Made by a program: the position numbers and the translations under genes
The notes under the pieces: generated by a model
What the model was told of the DNA's origin: nothing
Seen by the model: only the letters and a program-made list of their open reading frames with translations
Databases searched by the model: none
Assembly (NCBI RefSeq): GCF_001650025.1
Contig: NZ_LVVY01000065.1
Location: 62,001-126,000 of the forward strand
DNA: 64,000 nt
Direction: 5' to 3'
DNA from: Devosia elaeis
GTDB lineage: Bacteria; Pseudomonadota; Alphaproteobacteria; Rhizobiales; Devosiaceae
Part shown: one piece after another, positions 35,008 to 44,528 of the stretch
Layout: each line of letters starts with the position of its first letter
How positions within the stretch are numbered: the stretch's first letter is position 1

Positions 35008-36054
35008 ATGACCATTGCAGTCAACCTGGACACGCAGGCCGCAACGCCCGTCATATTCAGCGCCTTCGCCAGCTCGCCATTCACCGCGCAATCGCCGGTC
35101 AAGGCCTGCTCGCTGGACGAGGCCCGCGACTATCTCACCAATCTCATCGCGCCGCACAACCTGTCCCTGCGCGGCCGCGGACAGAAGCTTCACCTCATTC
35201 ACAACAGCGCGAAGCTGCATAAGCTCAGCCTGCATTTCATTGCCTACAAGTCCGACGCATCAGGAGTCGACGTGCTTGCGCCCAAGCTCGAGAGCAATCT
35301 TCTGGTGAAGGTTCCGCTGTCCGGCAGCGCTGAAATATCCCAGGGCAAGGACGTCAAGCAAATCCGCCCCGGCATGATCTACCTGGCCGAACCGCGCAAG
35401 CCGCTGATGTCGTCCATGTCGGCCGATTACCAGCAACTCACCCTGCAAATCCCCATGTCCGTGCTGCTGCATGCGGCGAGTGCCGAATTGCAGAACAATT
35501 GTCCGGATGCCCTGCATTTCGACGTGGATGCGGTCAATAGCGGCCCTGCCCCGCGTTTGTTCCTCAGCACCCTCGGCTCGATCTGCCAGGCGCTCGACAT
35601 GGGCGACGGGCTCCTCGAGCAGCCAATGGTACAGCGCTCCTTCCAGATGGCGCTCGTCTCGCTGATCCTGTCACTGCCCAACAGCCTCTCGGGGAAGTTC
35701 GGCGACAGCCAGCGCTGCGCCATACCCTATTACATCCGCCGCGCCGAGGAATTCATGCGCGCGCATCTGACCGACGATATCGGCATCGATGATCTGGTGC
35801 ATGTTGCCGGCGTCAGCCGGAGGTCGCTGCATGCCGGCTTTCGGCGTTTCCGGAACACCACGCCGCTCGGATTGCATAAGACGATGCGGCTTGAAGCGGC
35901 GCGCGCGGATATCCTGAAGGCGGCCGACACGTCGCGTACCGTAACCGATATCGCCACCACTTACGGTTTCTACCACCTCAGCAAATTCGCCCGCGATTTC
36001 CGCGCCAGTTTCGGCGCCCTGCCTTCGGAAATGATGCGCGGTGGCGCGCGCTAG
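35008..36054 (+). CDS. AraC family transcriptional regulator
   Basis: 348 aa. The C-terminal domain (about 245-345) has two helix-turn-helix units (IGIDDLVHVAGVSRRSLHAGF and TDIATTYGFYHLSKFARDF, given here as partial strings). The N-terminal 200 residues match the AraC_binding_2 cupin-like domain found in PegR- and FeaR-like regulators. AAGGAGGT precedes the ATG. It lies between the GMC/ABC operon and an ALDH-amidase pair and is likely the local activator of one or both. Confidence 0.92.
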   Translation: MTIAVNLDTQAATPVIFSAFASSPFTAQSPVKACSLDEARDYLTNLIAPHNLSLRGRGQKLHLIHNSAKLHKLSLHFIAYKSDASGVDVLAPKLESNLLVKVPLSGSAEISQGKDVKQIRPGMIYLAEPRKPLMSSMSADYQQLTLQIPMSVLLHAASAELQNNCPDALHFDVDAVNSGPAPRLFLSTLGSICQALDMGDGLLEQPMVQRSFQMALVSLILSLPNSLSGKFGDSQRCAIPYYIRRAEEFMRAHLTDDIGIDDLVHVAGVSRRSLHAGFRRFRNTTPLGLHKTMRLEAARADILKAADTSRTVTDIATTYGFYHLSKFARDFRASFGALPSEMMRGGAR

Positions 36055-36081
36055 AACACGACTAATTCTGCGCTATCGGGC

Positions 36082-36113
36082 TACCTGCTGCTCCCTCCGC
36101 CTGTCGTACCTGC
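36082..36113. promoter_or_regulatory. Direct repeats upstream of ALDH-amidase operon
   Basis: TACCTGC occurs at 36082-36088 and 36107-36113, 25 bp apart on the same strand, in the 104-bp gap between the AraC gene and the aldehyde dehydrogenase. AraC proteins bind direct repeats about two helical turns apart, so this may be the activator site. Only seven bases match exactly. Confidence 0.25.
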
Positions 36114-36158
36114 CGGTGCTGCGGCACATTTGCCAATACCGCATTTAGGGAGGGCAGA

Positions 36159-37661
36159 GTGCCCCGCTTGGAAAACGATCTCACGACCCTCGGCGATGCC
36201 GCCCGTGCCTATCTCGACAGGACCCACGGCCTGCATATCGGCGGAAATGTTCATGATACTGCCAGAAGCTACGAGCTGAAGGATCCCACCAGCGGCTTGG
36301 TTTTCGCCCGGGCCGCGGATGCCTCGGCGGCCGATGTCGACGCCGCCGTCAAGGCCGCGCGGTCCGCCCTTGCCGGACCTTGGGGCAGCATGCGGCCGAA
36401 TGAGCGCGAACTCGCCATGCTGCGCCTGGCTGATCTGCTCGAACGCCATGAAACGGAAATCGCGGAGATCGAGACACTCTGCTCGGGTCGTCTGCTGGCC
36501 AATACGCGCGGTGTCGATGTCGGTTATTCCGCCCATTTCCTGCGCTACATGGCTGGCTGGTCCACCAAGCTTGCAGGACAGACCGCCCGTCTTTCCATCC
36601 CCTATATTCCCGATGGCGAAATGGCCGGCTTCACGTTCAGGGAGCCGATAGGAGTCGTCGGCGCCATTGTGCCCTGGAACGTGGCGCTCGGCATTGCCGT
36701 CTGGAAAATCGCGCCGGCTCTTGCCGCCGGTTGCACGATCGTGCTCAAACCGGCGGCCCAGACCCCGCTCAGTGCCCTGCGCTTCGCTGAACTGGCCTTG
36801 AAGGCCGGTATTCCCGAAGGTGTCATCAACATTGTCACCGGCAGCGGCGCTGAGACCGGCATCGCCCTCGTGCGCCATCCCGACATCAACATGGTGACAT
36901 TCACCGGCTCTACCGCCGTGGGGCGGCAGATTGCCGTCGATGCCGCTGGTAGTTTCAAGCGCTGCAGCCTCGAACTTGGCGGCAAGTCCCCGGTCATCCT
37001 GTTCCAGGATGCGCCATTGGAGCGCGCCATTCCTGCCGCGGCCTGGGCTATTTTTTCAAATCATGGCCAGAACTGTTGTGCCGGCTCGCGCCTTTACGTG
37101 CACCGCTCGATCTATGAACAGGTCATCGAGGGCGTGGCAGAAATCGCCAGGAGCATCACCATTGGCTCGCCGCTGGATAAAGCCACACAAATGGGCCCCG
37201 TGGTCACCCAGGCGCAGCAGAAGCGCATTCATGAACTCATCGAAGCCGGCAAGGCAGAGGGCGCCCGCGTCGTGGTCGGCGGCGAACCGATCGAGGGGCC
37301 GGGCAGCTACGTGCCTCCCACCGTTCTCACCGATGTGCGGGCGGATATGACGCCGGTACGCGAAGAGATTTTTGGCCCCGTCCTGGTGGCCGCCAGTTTC
37401 GCTACCGACGGTGAAGCGCTGTCGCTGGCCAACGCGTCGGAATATGGCCTTGGCGCCAGCATCTGGACCAACGACCTGGACCGCGTGCATCATATGACCC
37501 GCCGGCTCGAAGCTGGGTCGATCTGGGTGAATGTGCACAACGCTCTGGATGTCGCCCTGCCCTTTGGCGGCTGGAAGAATTCTGGCATGGGCGCAGACCT
37601 GAGCGAAACGGCCGTTCTGGCCCATACCAAGGTCAAGGCCGCAGTTCATCATTATCTTTGA
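36159..37661 (+). CDS. Aldehyde dehydrogenase
   Basis: 500 aa, GTG start with GGGAGGG upstream. Key residues present: VGAIVPWNVAL, Glu in LELGGKSP, Cys in NHGQNCCAGSR and the PFGGWKNSGMGADL ending. It is a different subgroup from the ALDH at 26411. Six bases before the amidase gene, so the two form an operon. Possibly removes aldehyde from the GMC reactions or makes the acid from an aldehyde released by the amidase partner pathway; unclear. Confidence 0.93.
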   Translation: MPRLENDLTTLGDAARAYLDRTHGLHIGGNVHDTARSYELKDPTSGLVFARAADASAADVDAAVKAARSALAGPWGSMRPNERELAMLRLADLLERHETEIAEIETLCSGRLLANTRGVDVGYSAHFLRYMAGWSTKLAGQTARLSIPYIPDGEMAGFTFREPIGVVGAIVPWNVALGIAVWKIAPALAAGCTIVLKPAAQTPLSALRFAELALKAGIPEGVINIVTGSGAETGIALVRHPDINMVTFTGSTAVGRQIAVDAAGSFKRCSLELGGKSPVILFQDAPLERAIPAAAWAIFSNHGQNCCAGSRLYVHRSIYEQVIEGVAEIARSITIGSPLDKATQMGPVVTQAQQKRIHELIEAGKAEGARVVVGGEPIEGPGSYVPPTVLTDVRADMTPVREEIFGPVLVAASFATDGEALSLANASEYGLGASIWTNDLDRVHHMTRRLEAGSIWVNVHNALDVALPFGGWKNSGMGADLSETAVLAHTKVKAAVHHYL

Positions 37662-37667
37662 GGCACC

Positions 37668-39059
37668 ATGACGCCCCTGCACGAGCTATCGCTTGCCGAG
37701 ATCGCCCAACGCCTGCGCGAGGGCGATGTCACCGCACGGGTGGTGACCGGCCAGATCCTTGATCGGGCGCAAGCTTTGTCGGCCCGCACCAATGCCTTCA
37801 TAACCCTGCTGCCCGAGCGCGCCCTGGCAGCAGCCGACCGCGCTGATGCGGCGCGTGCGGCAGGCCGCCTGCTCGGCCCGCTTCATGGCGTGCCCATCAC
37901 GGTCAAGGACATGTTCGACATTGCCGGGGTTGCAACCACGGCCGGCATGCCAAGCCGGATCGATCACGTGGCCACCCAAAATGCTACAATCATTGAACGG
38001 CTCGATGCCGCCGGGGCAATCATCATCGGCAAGGTGAACCTGGCGGAAGGCGTCTTCGGCAAATATCTGCCGCCCTTCAACGAGCCTCTCAATCCGTGGA
38101 GCCTCGAACACTGGGGCGGCGCCTCGTCCGGTGGCAGCGGCGTATCGGTCGCCGCGGGGCTGGGCTACGGCTCCATGGCCTCGGATACCGGCGGCTCCAT
38201 CCGCATGCCCAGTGCGGTCAACGGCGTCACCGGCCTGAAGCCCACCTGGGGTCGTATCAGCCGCCATGGCGCCTTCGAACTGGCGGCGCTGCTTGACCAT
38301 GTCGGCATCATTGCCCGCTCTGCCGAAGACGTCGCCTTGATGCTCCAGGCCGTTGCCGGTCCCGATCCCAAAGACCCGACCACCCTTGCCAGGCCCGCTC
38401 CCGACTACCGCGTCGCACTTGATGAACCCGTGTCCGGCCTGAGGATCGGTGTACCGCGGCAATGGCTGGCCCATGGCGTCGAGACTGGTCTTCTTGACGC
38501 AATTGAAACGGCACTCGCCGTTTTTTCCCGGCTTGGCGCGACCATTTCGGATGCCGCCCTCGCTCCCGAACCCGAACTCGTGGATCGCTGGTACGATATC
38601 TGCACGGCCCATGTTGCTCTGGTCCATGAGGAAAGCTTCATGCGGCACCGCGACAGCTATTCCGAGCCCTTGGCTTTGGCCATCGAAACGGGGCGTTCGC
38701 TTTCGAGCGACAGGCTGCAGCGCGCCTACCGCTATCGCAGCGAGTTTTCAGGTCGGCTGGCCCATGGGATGATGCATTTGGACCTGCTCGCCGTTCCGGC
38801 CATCCCCACGGCGCCGCCGACGCGCCGGGCCGTCGAGACGATGGACAACGAGACCATGTTCGCGCTCCATCGCTTCACCTCTCCCTTTTCCATGGCTGGC
38901 GTTCCCACGCTGACCCTGCCCTGCGGTCTGACACCACAAGGCCTGCCCTACGCCCTCCAGCTGGTCGCCAAGCCGCTCGCAGAGCCTCTCCTTCTGCGCG
39001 CTGCACGTGCCTTTCAGAAGGAAACAGGGCATCACCAGCGTCGTCCGGGCTTGCTATAA
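37668..39059 (+). CDS. Amidase-signature family hydrolase
   Basis: 463 aa. Ser-cisSer-Lys triad visible: Lys in ITVKDMFDIAG, cis-Ser in GGASSGGSG, nucleophile Ser in SDTGGSIRMPSA. Length and pattern fit bacterial amidases including indole-3-acetamide hydrolase, nicotinamidase-like and urea-amidolyase-type members, which cannot be separated by eye. Because the window contains several enzymes that could yield or consume indole-3-acetate, an IaaH-like role deserves a test. Downstream of an ALDH in a two-gene operon. Confidence 0.92.
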   Translation: MTPLHELSLAEIAQRLREGDVTARVVTGQILDRAQALSARTNAFITLLPERALAAADRADAARAAGRLLGPLHGVPITVKDMFDIAGVATTAGMPSRIDHVATQNATIIERLDAAGAIIIGKVNLAEGVFGKYLPPFNEPLNPWSLEHWGGASSGGSGVSVAAGLGYGSMASDTGGSIRMPSAVNGVTGLKPTWGRISRHGAFELAALLDHVGIIARSAEDVALMLQAVAGPDPKDPTTLARPAPDYRVALDEPVSGLRIGVPRQWLAHGVETGLLDAIETALAVFSRLGATISDAALAPEPELVDRWYDICTAHVALVHEESFMRHRDSYSEPLALAIETGRSLSSDRLQRAYRYRSEFSGRLAHGMMHLDLLAVPAIPTAPPTRRAVETMDNETMFALHRFTSPFSMAGVPTLTLPCGLTPQGLPYALQLVAKPLAEPLLLRAARAFQKETGHHQRRPGLL

Positions 39060-39062
39060 ATT

Positions 39063-39093
39063 AGCCAAGCGGCGCGTTGGTGGTCGCTTGGCT
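39063..39093. terminator. Inverted repeat in convergent gap
   Basis: AGCCAAGCG (39063-39071) and CGCTTGGCT (39085-39093) form a 9-bp perfect stem with a 13-nt loop between the amidase stop and the HisD-like gene stop. The position suggests a bidirectional terminator; no T run is present. Confidence 0.45.
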
Positions 39094-39114
39094 GGGTTGG
39101 CTGCGGCGCAAGTG

Positions 39115-40443
39115 CTACGAGGCGTTTTCCGGCATGGGCGCTGCGGCTTCGCCGTATGGCACGTTGCGGCTGCCATAGCGGCGGACGCGGATATTGGCTT
39201 GCTCGGCGTGTCCGACAAAGCCTTCCAGCATGGACAGGCGCGAGCCGTATTCGCCGATCGTCGCCGAAGCCGCGTCGCTGGTGACGGTCTGCCAGGTGCA
39301 GGTCTTGATGAACTTGCCCACCCACAGTCCGCCGGTATAGCGCGCCGCCTTCATGGTCGGCAGCGTGTGATTGGTGCCGATGACCTTGTCGCCATAGGCC
39401 ACATTGGTGCGCGGGCCGAGGAACAAGGCGCCGAAATTGCTGAGATTGTCCCGGAACCACATGTCGCGGTCGGTCATCACCTGCACATGTTCGGAGGCGA
39501 TGCGGTCCGCTTCGGCCAGCATTTCCTCGTAGCTCTCGCAGACGATCACCTCGCCGTAATCGGCCCAGGATTTGCGGGCCATGTCGGCCGTGGGCAGAAT
39601 GGCGAGCAGCCGCTCGATCTCGGCCATGGTGTCGCGCGCCAGCTTTTCCGAATTGGTCAGCAGGATGGCCGGGCTGGTCGGCCCGTGTTCGGCCTGCCCC
39701 AAGAGGTCCGTGGCGCACAATTCGCCATCGACGCTCTCGTCGGCGATGACCAGCGTTTCGGTCGGCCCGGCGAAAAGATCGATGCCGACGCGGCCGTAAA
39801 GCTGGCGCTTGGCTTCGGCGACGAAGGCATTGCCTGGCCCGACCAGCATGTCCACCGGATCGATGCTGGCAGTGCCGATCGCCATGGCGCCGATGGCCTG
39901 GACGCCGCCCAGGACGTAGATTTCATCGGCCCCCGCCATGGCCTGCGCCGCGACGATGGCCGGCGCCGGGCGCCCGTTGAACGGCGGCGCGCAGGTGATG
40001 ACGCGCGGACAGCCCGCCACCTTGGCGGTCAGCACCGACATATGCGCCGAGGCCAGGAGCGGATATTTGCCCCCCGGCACGTAGCAACCCACCGCGTTGA
40101 TCGGCACATGCCTATGCCCCAGGGTCACCCCCGGCAGCGTCTCGACCTCGAGATCGAGCATGGTCTCGCGCTGTTTCTGCGCGAAATTGCGCACCTGGCT
40201 CTGGGCGAATTCGATGTCGGCCAGGTCCTGGTCGGTCAGTTCGGCCTTGCAGGCTTCAATTTCGGCCGGGCTGAGGCGGAAATCGTCGCGATCCCATTGA
40301 TCGAAGCGGATCGAGAGATCGCGCACGGCGGCGTCGCCGCGCTGCTCGATATCGGTGAGGATGGCCTCCACGATCGTCCGCACCTGCCGGTCCGCGGCGG
40401 CCCGCGCATCCACATCCTTGCCGCGTTTGAGCCAAATGGCCAT
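39115..40443 (-). CDS. Histidinol dehydrogenase homologue (catabolic context)
   Basis: 442 aa from [10 protein letters not shown]. HisD motifs are intact: [16 protein letters not shown], the zinc ligands Gln and His in LLGQAEHG, the catalytic Glu-His pair in ASEHVQVM, and GTNHTLPT. Real HisD genes sit in his operons; here the neighbours are a D-2-hydroxyacid dehydrogenase and an acrylyl-CoA reductase homologue. Relatives such as HpsN (sulfopropanediol dehydrogenase) oxidise other alcohols twice to the acid using NAD. It therefore probably oxidises a catabolic alcohol, not histidinol. Confidence 0.88.
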   Translation of the reverse strand: MAIWLKRGKDVDARAAADRQVRTIVEAILTDIEQRGDAAVRDLSIRFDQWDRDDFRLSPAEIEACKAELTDQDLADIEFAQSQVRNFAQKQRETMLDLEVETLPGVTLGHRHVPINAVGCYVPGGKYPLLASAHMSVLTAKVAGCPRVITCAPPFNGRPAPAIVAAQAMAGADEIYVLGGVQAIGAMAIGTASIDPVDMLVGPGNAFVAEAKRQLYGRVGIDLFAGPTETLVIADESVDGELCATDLLGQAEHGPTSPAILLTNSEKLARDTMAEIERLLAILPTADMARKSWADYGEVIVCESYEEMLAEADRIASEHVQVMTDRDMWFRDNLSNFGALFLGPRTNVAYGDKVIGTNHTLPTMKAARYTGGLWVGKFIKTCTWQTVTSDAASATIGEYGSRLSMLEGFVGHAEQANIRVRRYGSRNVPYGEAAAPMPENAS

Positions 40444-40507
40444 TGGTAGAACTCCACGAAATGGGGCGCACAATCATCCGCGATTGCCGCCGAGAATGCG
40501 CAAAAGA

Positions 40508-41461
40508 TCAGTAGCGGGCGTCGGGATCGACCAGGCCGGAGAGCCCCTGCCCGCTCAGATATCGGTCGAGATTGGCGCGAAAGAACCGGGTGATGACCGC
40601 TTCGGTATCGGGCGCATTGCCCGAGACATGCGGGGAAATCCGCACTTTGGGATGATGGTAGAGCCAATGGCCCTCGGGCAGCGGCTCGGGATCGGTCACG
40701 TCGAGGGTCGCCGCGCCGAGCCCTGTGTCGAGGGCGCTGCGCAGCGCCGCATTGTCGATCACCGGCCCACGACCGATATTGATGATATGGGCGCCGGGCT
40801 TGACCAGTTTCAGCGTCCGGCCATCGAGCAGCCCGCGCGTATCCGCCGTCAACGGCGTCGCCACGACGATATGGTCGGATCGGGCCAGCAGCGCGTCCAG
40901 CGCGACGATATCGACCCCGTCCATGCCGCTCGGCCCCGGATTGCGCCTGGTGCCGACTACCTTCATGTCGAAGGCCAGGGCCCGCCGCGCTATGGCCTTG
41001 CCGATCTCGCCGAAGCCGATAATGCCCAGCGTCTTTCCCGCCAGCCCATCGAGTTCGTGCCCATGCCAGTCGCCGCGCTCCCGCGCCCAGATGGTCGGGA
41101 TATGCTTGGCCACCGACAACATGGCGGCCAGCACATATTCGGCGATGGGCGTGGCATAGCCGCCGCGCGTCACCGTCACCTGCGGCACCTCGAATATCCA
41201 ATCGGGATATTTGTCGATCCCGGTGGAGCGCAGATGCACCCATTTGAGGTTGAACGGCCAACCCACCGGCCGCTCCATCTGCCTGTTGAGCCCCACCGCC
41301 GCGCTGTTCTGGTTGATCAGCAGGATTTCGGCGCGGGCCGGAACGGCCCAGCCGCTATCCGGGCTGGCGCCCAGGCCCAGAAATTCGATGCCCTCCGGCA
41401 CGCTTTCGGCCACGCGCGCGCCGAGCGCGTCGTCATATTGATGGGCGATGGTGACTGTCAT
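40508..41461 (-). CDS. D-2-hydroxyacid dehydrogenase family protein
   Basis: 317 aa. Rossmann motif GIIGFGEIGKAIARRAL, catalytic Arg in NIGRGPVID, Glu in DPEPLPEGH and His in SPHVSGNAPD. Members reduce 2-oxoacids such as glyoxylate, hydroxypyruvate or phenylpyruvate-type compounds with NAD(P)H. It lies 8 bp after the acrylyl-CoA reductase-like gene and 64 bp before the HisD-like gene, so the three are likely one leftward operon. Confidence 0.92.
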   Translation of the reverse strand: MTVTIAHQYDDALGARVAESVPEGIEFLGLGASPDSGWAVPARAEILLINQNSAAVGLNRQMERPVGWPFNLKWVHLRSTGIDKYPDWIFEVPQVTVTRGGYATPIAEYVLAAMLSVAKHIPTIWARERGDWHGHELDGLAGKTLGIIGFGEIGKAIARRALAFDMKVVGTRRNPGPSGMDGVDIVALDALLARSDHIVVATPLTADTRGLLDGRTLKLVKPGAHIINIGRGPVIDNAALRSALDTGLGAATLDVTDPEPLPEGHWLYHHPKVRISPHVSGNAPDTEAVITRFFRANLDRYLSGQGLSGLVDPDARY

Positions 41462-41469
41462 GGCCTGGC

Positions 41470-42459
41470 CTAGCGCAGCCTCACGATCGTGCGGCCCCGC
41501 ACCTGCCCCGCCAGGATTTTCGCCGCTGCGTCGGGCAATTCGGCAAGCCCCACCTCCTCGACCAGCGCGGCATAGGCGGCCAGGTCGAAGGTTTTGGCGA
41601 TACGGGACCAGGCGGCGACGCGATTGGCATAGGGCTGCATCACGCTATCGATGCCGCTCAGGGTCACGCCGCGCAGGATGAAGGGTAACACATTGGTTTC
41701 GAGATCAATCCCTCCGGCATTGCCGATGGCGGCCGCCGCACCGCCATATTTGACCTGCTTGAGCGCCTTGGAGAGAATTTTTCCGCCGACATTGTCGATG
41801 AGGCCGGCCCAGCGGGCCGATTCCAGCACCTTGTCAGGCTGGCCGAGGAAGTCCTCGCGGCCGACAATGTCCGTCGCGCCGAGTTCCTTCAGCGTGGCGC
41901 TGTGTTCGGGCCGTCCCGACAGGGCCACAGGCTGGTAGCCAAGCCGCGCCAGGAGCGAAATGGCGATGGACCCTACCCCGCCCGCGGCTCCGGTCACCAG
42001 CACTTCGCCGCTTTCCGGCGTGACGCCGAGATTTTCCAGCCGGTCGATGGCCAGCATGGCGGTCAGGCCCGCCGTGCCCACGATCATGGCGTCACGCGTG
42101 TCGAGGCCGTCCGGCAGCGGCACCAGCCAGTCGGCATTCACCCGGGCCCGCTGCGCATAGCCGCCCCAATGCACTTCGCCGACGCGCCAGCCGGTCAGCA
42201 CCACCCTGTCGCCGGCCTTGTAGCGCTGGTCCTGGCTTTCGCGCACGATGCCGGCAAAGTCGATGCCGGCCACATGGGGATAGGTGCGGACCAGCCCCCC
42301 TGCCCCGGTCAGGCACAGCCCGTCCTTGTAATTGAGCCCGGCCCATTCGACATCGACCGTCACATTGCCTTCCGGCAGGCGATCGTCGGTCAGTGTCTCG
42401 ACGCTGGAGCTAACCTTGCCATCATCGCCCTTGCTGGTGACGAGCGCCTGAAAACTCAT
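41470..42459 (-). CDS. Acrylyl-CoA reductase-like MDR oxidoreductase (AcuI/YhdH family)
   Basis: 329 aa zinc-free medium-chain reductase. The N-terminal MSFQALV, WAGLNYKDGLCLTG, PHVAGIDFAG and the nucleotide loop VTGAAGGVGS are those of AcuI/YhdH, which reduces acryloyl-CoA to propionyl-CoA with NADPH. First gene of a unit with the 2-hydroxyacid and HisD-like dehydrogenases. Acryloyl-CoA could arise from 3-hydroxypropionate-type intermediates; no other gene here proves that route. Confidence 0.9.
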   Translation of the reverse strand: MSFQALVTSKGDDGKVSSSVETLTDDRLPEGNVTVDVEWAGLNYKDGLCLTGAGGLVRTYPHVAGIDFAGIVRESQDQRYKAGDRVVLTGWRVGEVHWGGYAQRARVNADWLVPLPDGLDTRDAMIVGTAGLTAMLAIDRLENLGVTPESGEVLVTGAAGGVGSIAISLLARLGYQPVALSGRPEHSATLKELGATDIVGREDFLGQPDKVLESARWAGLIDNVGGKILSKALKQVKYGGAAAAIGNAGGIDLETNVLPFILRGVTLSGIDSVMQPYANRVAAWSRIAKTFDLAAYAALVEEVGLAELPDAAAKILAGQVRGRTIVRLR

Positions 42460-42601
42460 GAAACTGTCCTTTTTGCTTTTGGTCTGCGGCGGAACGAATT
42501 AGGCATGTCCGCTGCGTTTGTGTTCCGCTTGGTGGTCGCTCTCATCCGCCGTCATTGCCCGGCTCGTCCGGGCAGTCCAGCTTTGCCTCGGCAGCTCGTG
42601 G

Positions 42602-42624
42602 ACCACCGGGACAAGCCCGGTGGT
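42602..42624. repeat. REP-like palindrome in 190-bp intergenic gap
   Basis: ACCACCGGG (42602-42610) and CCCGGTGGT (42616-42624) around ACAAG. The flanks carry a CCGTCATTGCCCGG stretch (about 42551-42564). The combination resembles the palindromic intergenic repeats common in Hyphomicrobiales genomes. It lies between the ABC ATPase stop and the acrylyl-CoA reductase-like gene; the remainder of 42460-42650 shows nothing else. Confidence 0.5.
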
Positions 42625-42650
42625 GACGACCGAGATATCGAAGCGCGCCC

Positions 42651-44519
42651 CTAAACCTTCCAGTCATCGCCCCAGGCCTGCACGATATGGCCGGGCGATA
42701 TCTCGCGATAGTCGCGCTGCGGCGGCACGTAGTCCACCGGGCGGATCGGACTCTTGACCTCGTCATTGCTGACCGGGCGCAATTGCTTGCGCCGTGCCGG
42801 GTCCGGCACCGGAACGGCCGCCATCAGGCGCTTGGTATAGGGGTGCTGGGGATTGCCGAACACGGCGGCGACAGGGCCCTTTTCCACGATCTCGCCCAGA
42901 TACATCACGGCCACCTGGTGGCTGATGCGCTCCACCACGGCCATGTCGTGGCTGATGAAGAGATAGGACAGGCCGAACTGCTCCTGCAGATCCATCATCA
43001 GGTTCACCACCTGGGCCTTGATCGACACGTCGAGCGCCGAAACGCTTTCGTCGGCCACGATCACCTTCGGTTCGAGCGACAGGGCCCGGGCGATGCAGAT
43101 GCGCTGCCGCTGCCCGCCTGAGAATTGCGCGGGGAAACGGCTGGCCATGTCCGGACTGAGCCCCACCCGTTCCAGCAGGTCCATGGCCTTTTCCCGGGCC
43201 TGCTGCCTGGTGCCCAGCTTGTGGGTCAGGAAGGGCTCGGCAATGGCCTCGCCGATATTGATGCGCGGGTTGAGGCTGGCATAGGGATCCTGGAAGATCA
43301 TCTGGATATGCCGGCGCATGTCGCGCATGCGTTCCTTATCCAGGGCGCGGATATCGGTGCCCTCGATGCTCACCTCTCCGCTCTGCGGTTCGATCAGGCG
43401 CATTATGGCGCGGCCAGTCGTGGACTTGCCGCAACCCGATTCCCCCACCAGCGACAGCGTCTCGCCGGCTCGCAGGTCGAAACTGACCTTCTCGACGGCA
43501 TGAACGCGTCCCGAGGGACCGCTGAACAGGCCGCCCGGAATATCGAAGCGCTTGGTCAGGTCCTTGACCCGCAGCACCGGTTCGGCATCGTGCCGCACCG
43601 TGTCGGGCCGCTCGCGGCCGGTGACGATGGTGCCGGTCTTCCGGTCGAGGATGGGAAAATGCTGCGGCCCCTTCTGGCTGCCCTGCCCCAGTTTCGGCAC
43701 GGCGGCGATCAGCGCGCGGGTATAGGGATTTTCCGCCCGTTCGAAGATCACCTCGGTGCTGTCGGCTTCAACTGCCTTGCCCTGCAGCATCACGACGGTG
43801 CGGTCGGCCACCTCGGCGACAACGCCCATGTCATGGGTGATGAACAGCACCCCCATTCCCTCTTCCTGCTGCAACTGCTTGATCAATTGCAGGATTTGGG
43901 CCTGGATCGTCACGTCGAGCGCGGTAGTGGGTTCGTCCGCGATCAGCAGCTTGGGCTTGCAAGCCAAAGCCATGGCGATCATCACCCGCTGCCGCATGCC
44001 GCCGGAGAGAGAATGCGGATAGTCCTTGAGGCGCGATGCCGCCCCGGGGATGCGAACCCGGTCGAGCAGGCGTTCCGCCTCCTTCAGCGCGGCCTGGCCG
44101 GAATAAAGTCCGTGGATGCTCAGGACCTCGGCGATTTGCTGGCCCACGGTCTGCAACGGGTTGAGGCTGGTCATCGCCTCCTGGAAGATCATGCCCATCT
44201 GCCGGCCGCGAATATTGCGCATCTCGCCCGGGCTGAGCTTGAGCAGCTCCCGTCCGGCCAGCTTCACCGAGCCGTCGACCCGGCTCATTTCCGGATCGAG
44301 CAGCCGCATGATCGACAGCGCGGTCACCGATTTGCCGGAGCCGGATTCCCCCACCACGGCGAGCGTTTCCCGGGGCCCGATATCGAAGCTGATGCCCTTG
44401 ACGATCTCGACCCAGCCCTTGGAGGTCAGGAACGAGGTTTTCAGGTCGCGTACCGACAGCACGGGCTCGACATCCGCATTGGGGACGACCGTTTCGGCGA
44501 AATTGCTCATGGCGCTCAT
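42651..44519 (-). CDS. Peptide-type ABC transporter, fused dual ATPase (DppD-DppF)
   Basis: 622 aa with two complete ATPase domains: Walker [10 protein letters not shown] and GESGCGKST, signatures LSGGMRQRV and FSGGQRQRI, Walker [13 protein letters not shown] and [12 protein letters not shown], with the oligopeptide-type C-terminal extension after each. The start MSAMSNF has AGGAG seven bases upstream. Last gene of the thioesterase-to-ABC unit transcribed leftwards from 51248. Powers import of a peptide, opine, glycoside or small organic ligand. Confidence 0.95.
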   Translation of the reverse strand: MSAMSNFAETVVPNADVEPVLSVRDLKTSFLTSKGWVEIVKGISFDIGPRETLAVVGESGSGKSVTALSIMRLLDPEMSRVDGSVKLAGRELLKLSPGEMRNIRGRQMGMIFQEAMTSLNPLQTVGQQIAEVLSIHGLYSGQAALKEAERLLDRVRIPGAASRLKDYPHSLSGGMRQRVMIAMALACKPKLLIADEPTTALDVTIQAQILQLIKQLQQEEGMGVLFITHDMGVVAEVADRTVVMLQGKAVEADSTEVIFERAENPYTRALIAAVPKLGQGSQKGPQHFPILDRKTGTIVTGRERPDTVRHDAEPVLRVKDLTKRFDIPGGLFSGPSGRVHAVEKVSFDLRAGETLSLVGESGCGKSTTGRAIMRLIEPQSGEVSIEGTDIRALDKERMRDMRRHIQMIFQDPYASLNPRINIGEAIAEPFLTHKLGTRQQAREKAMDLLERVGLSPDMASRFPAQFSGGQRQRICIARALSLEPKVIVADESVSALDVSIKAQVVNLMMDLQEQFGLSYLFISHDMAVVERISHQVAVMYLGEIVEKGPVAAVFGNPQHPYTKRLMAAVPVPDPARRKQLRPVSNDEVKSPIRPVDYVPPQRDYREISPGHIVQAWGDDWKV

Positions 44520-44528
44520 GCCGGTCTC

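Noticed and set aside
39115-40443. Naming the gene hisD as part of histidine synthesis
   Set aside because: No other his gene nearby and clearly catabolic neighbours.
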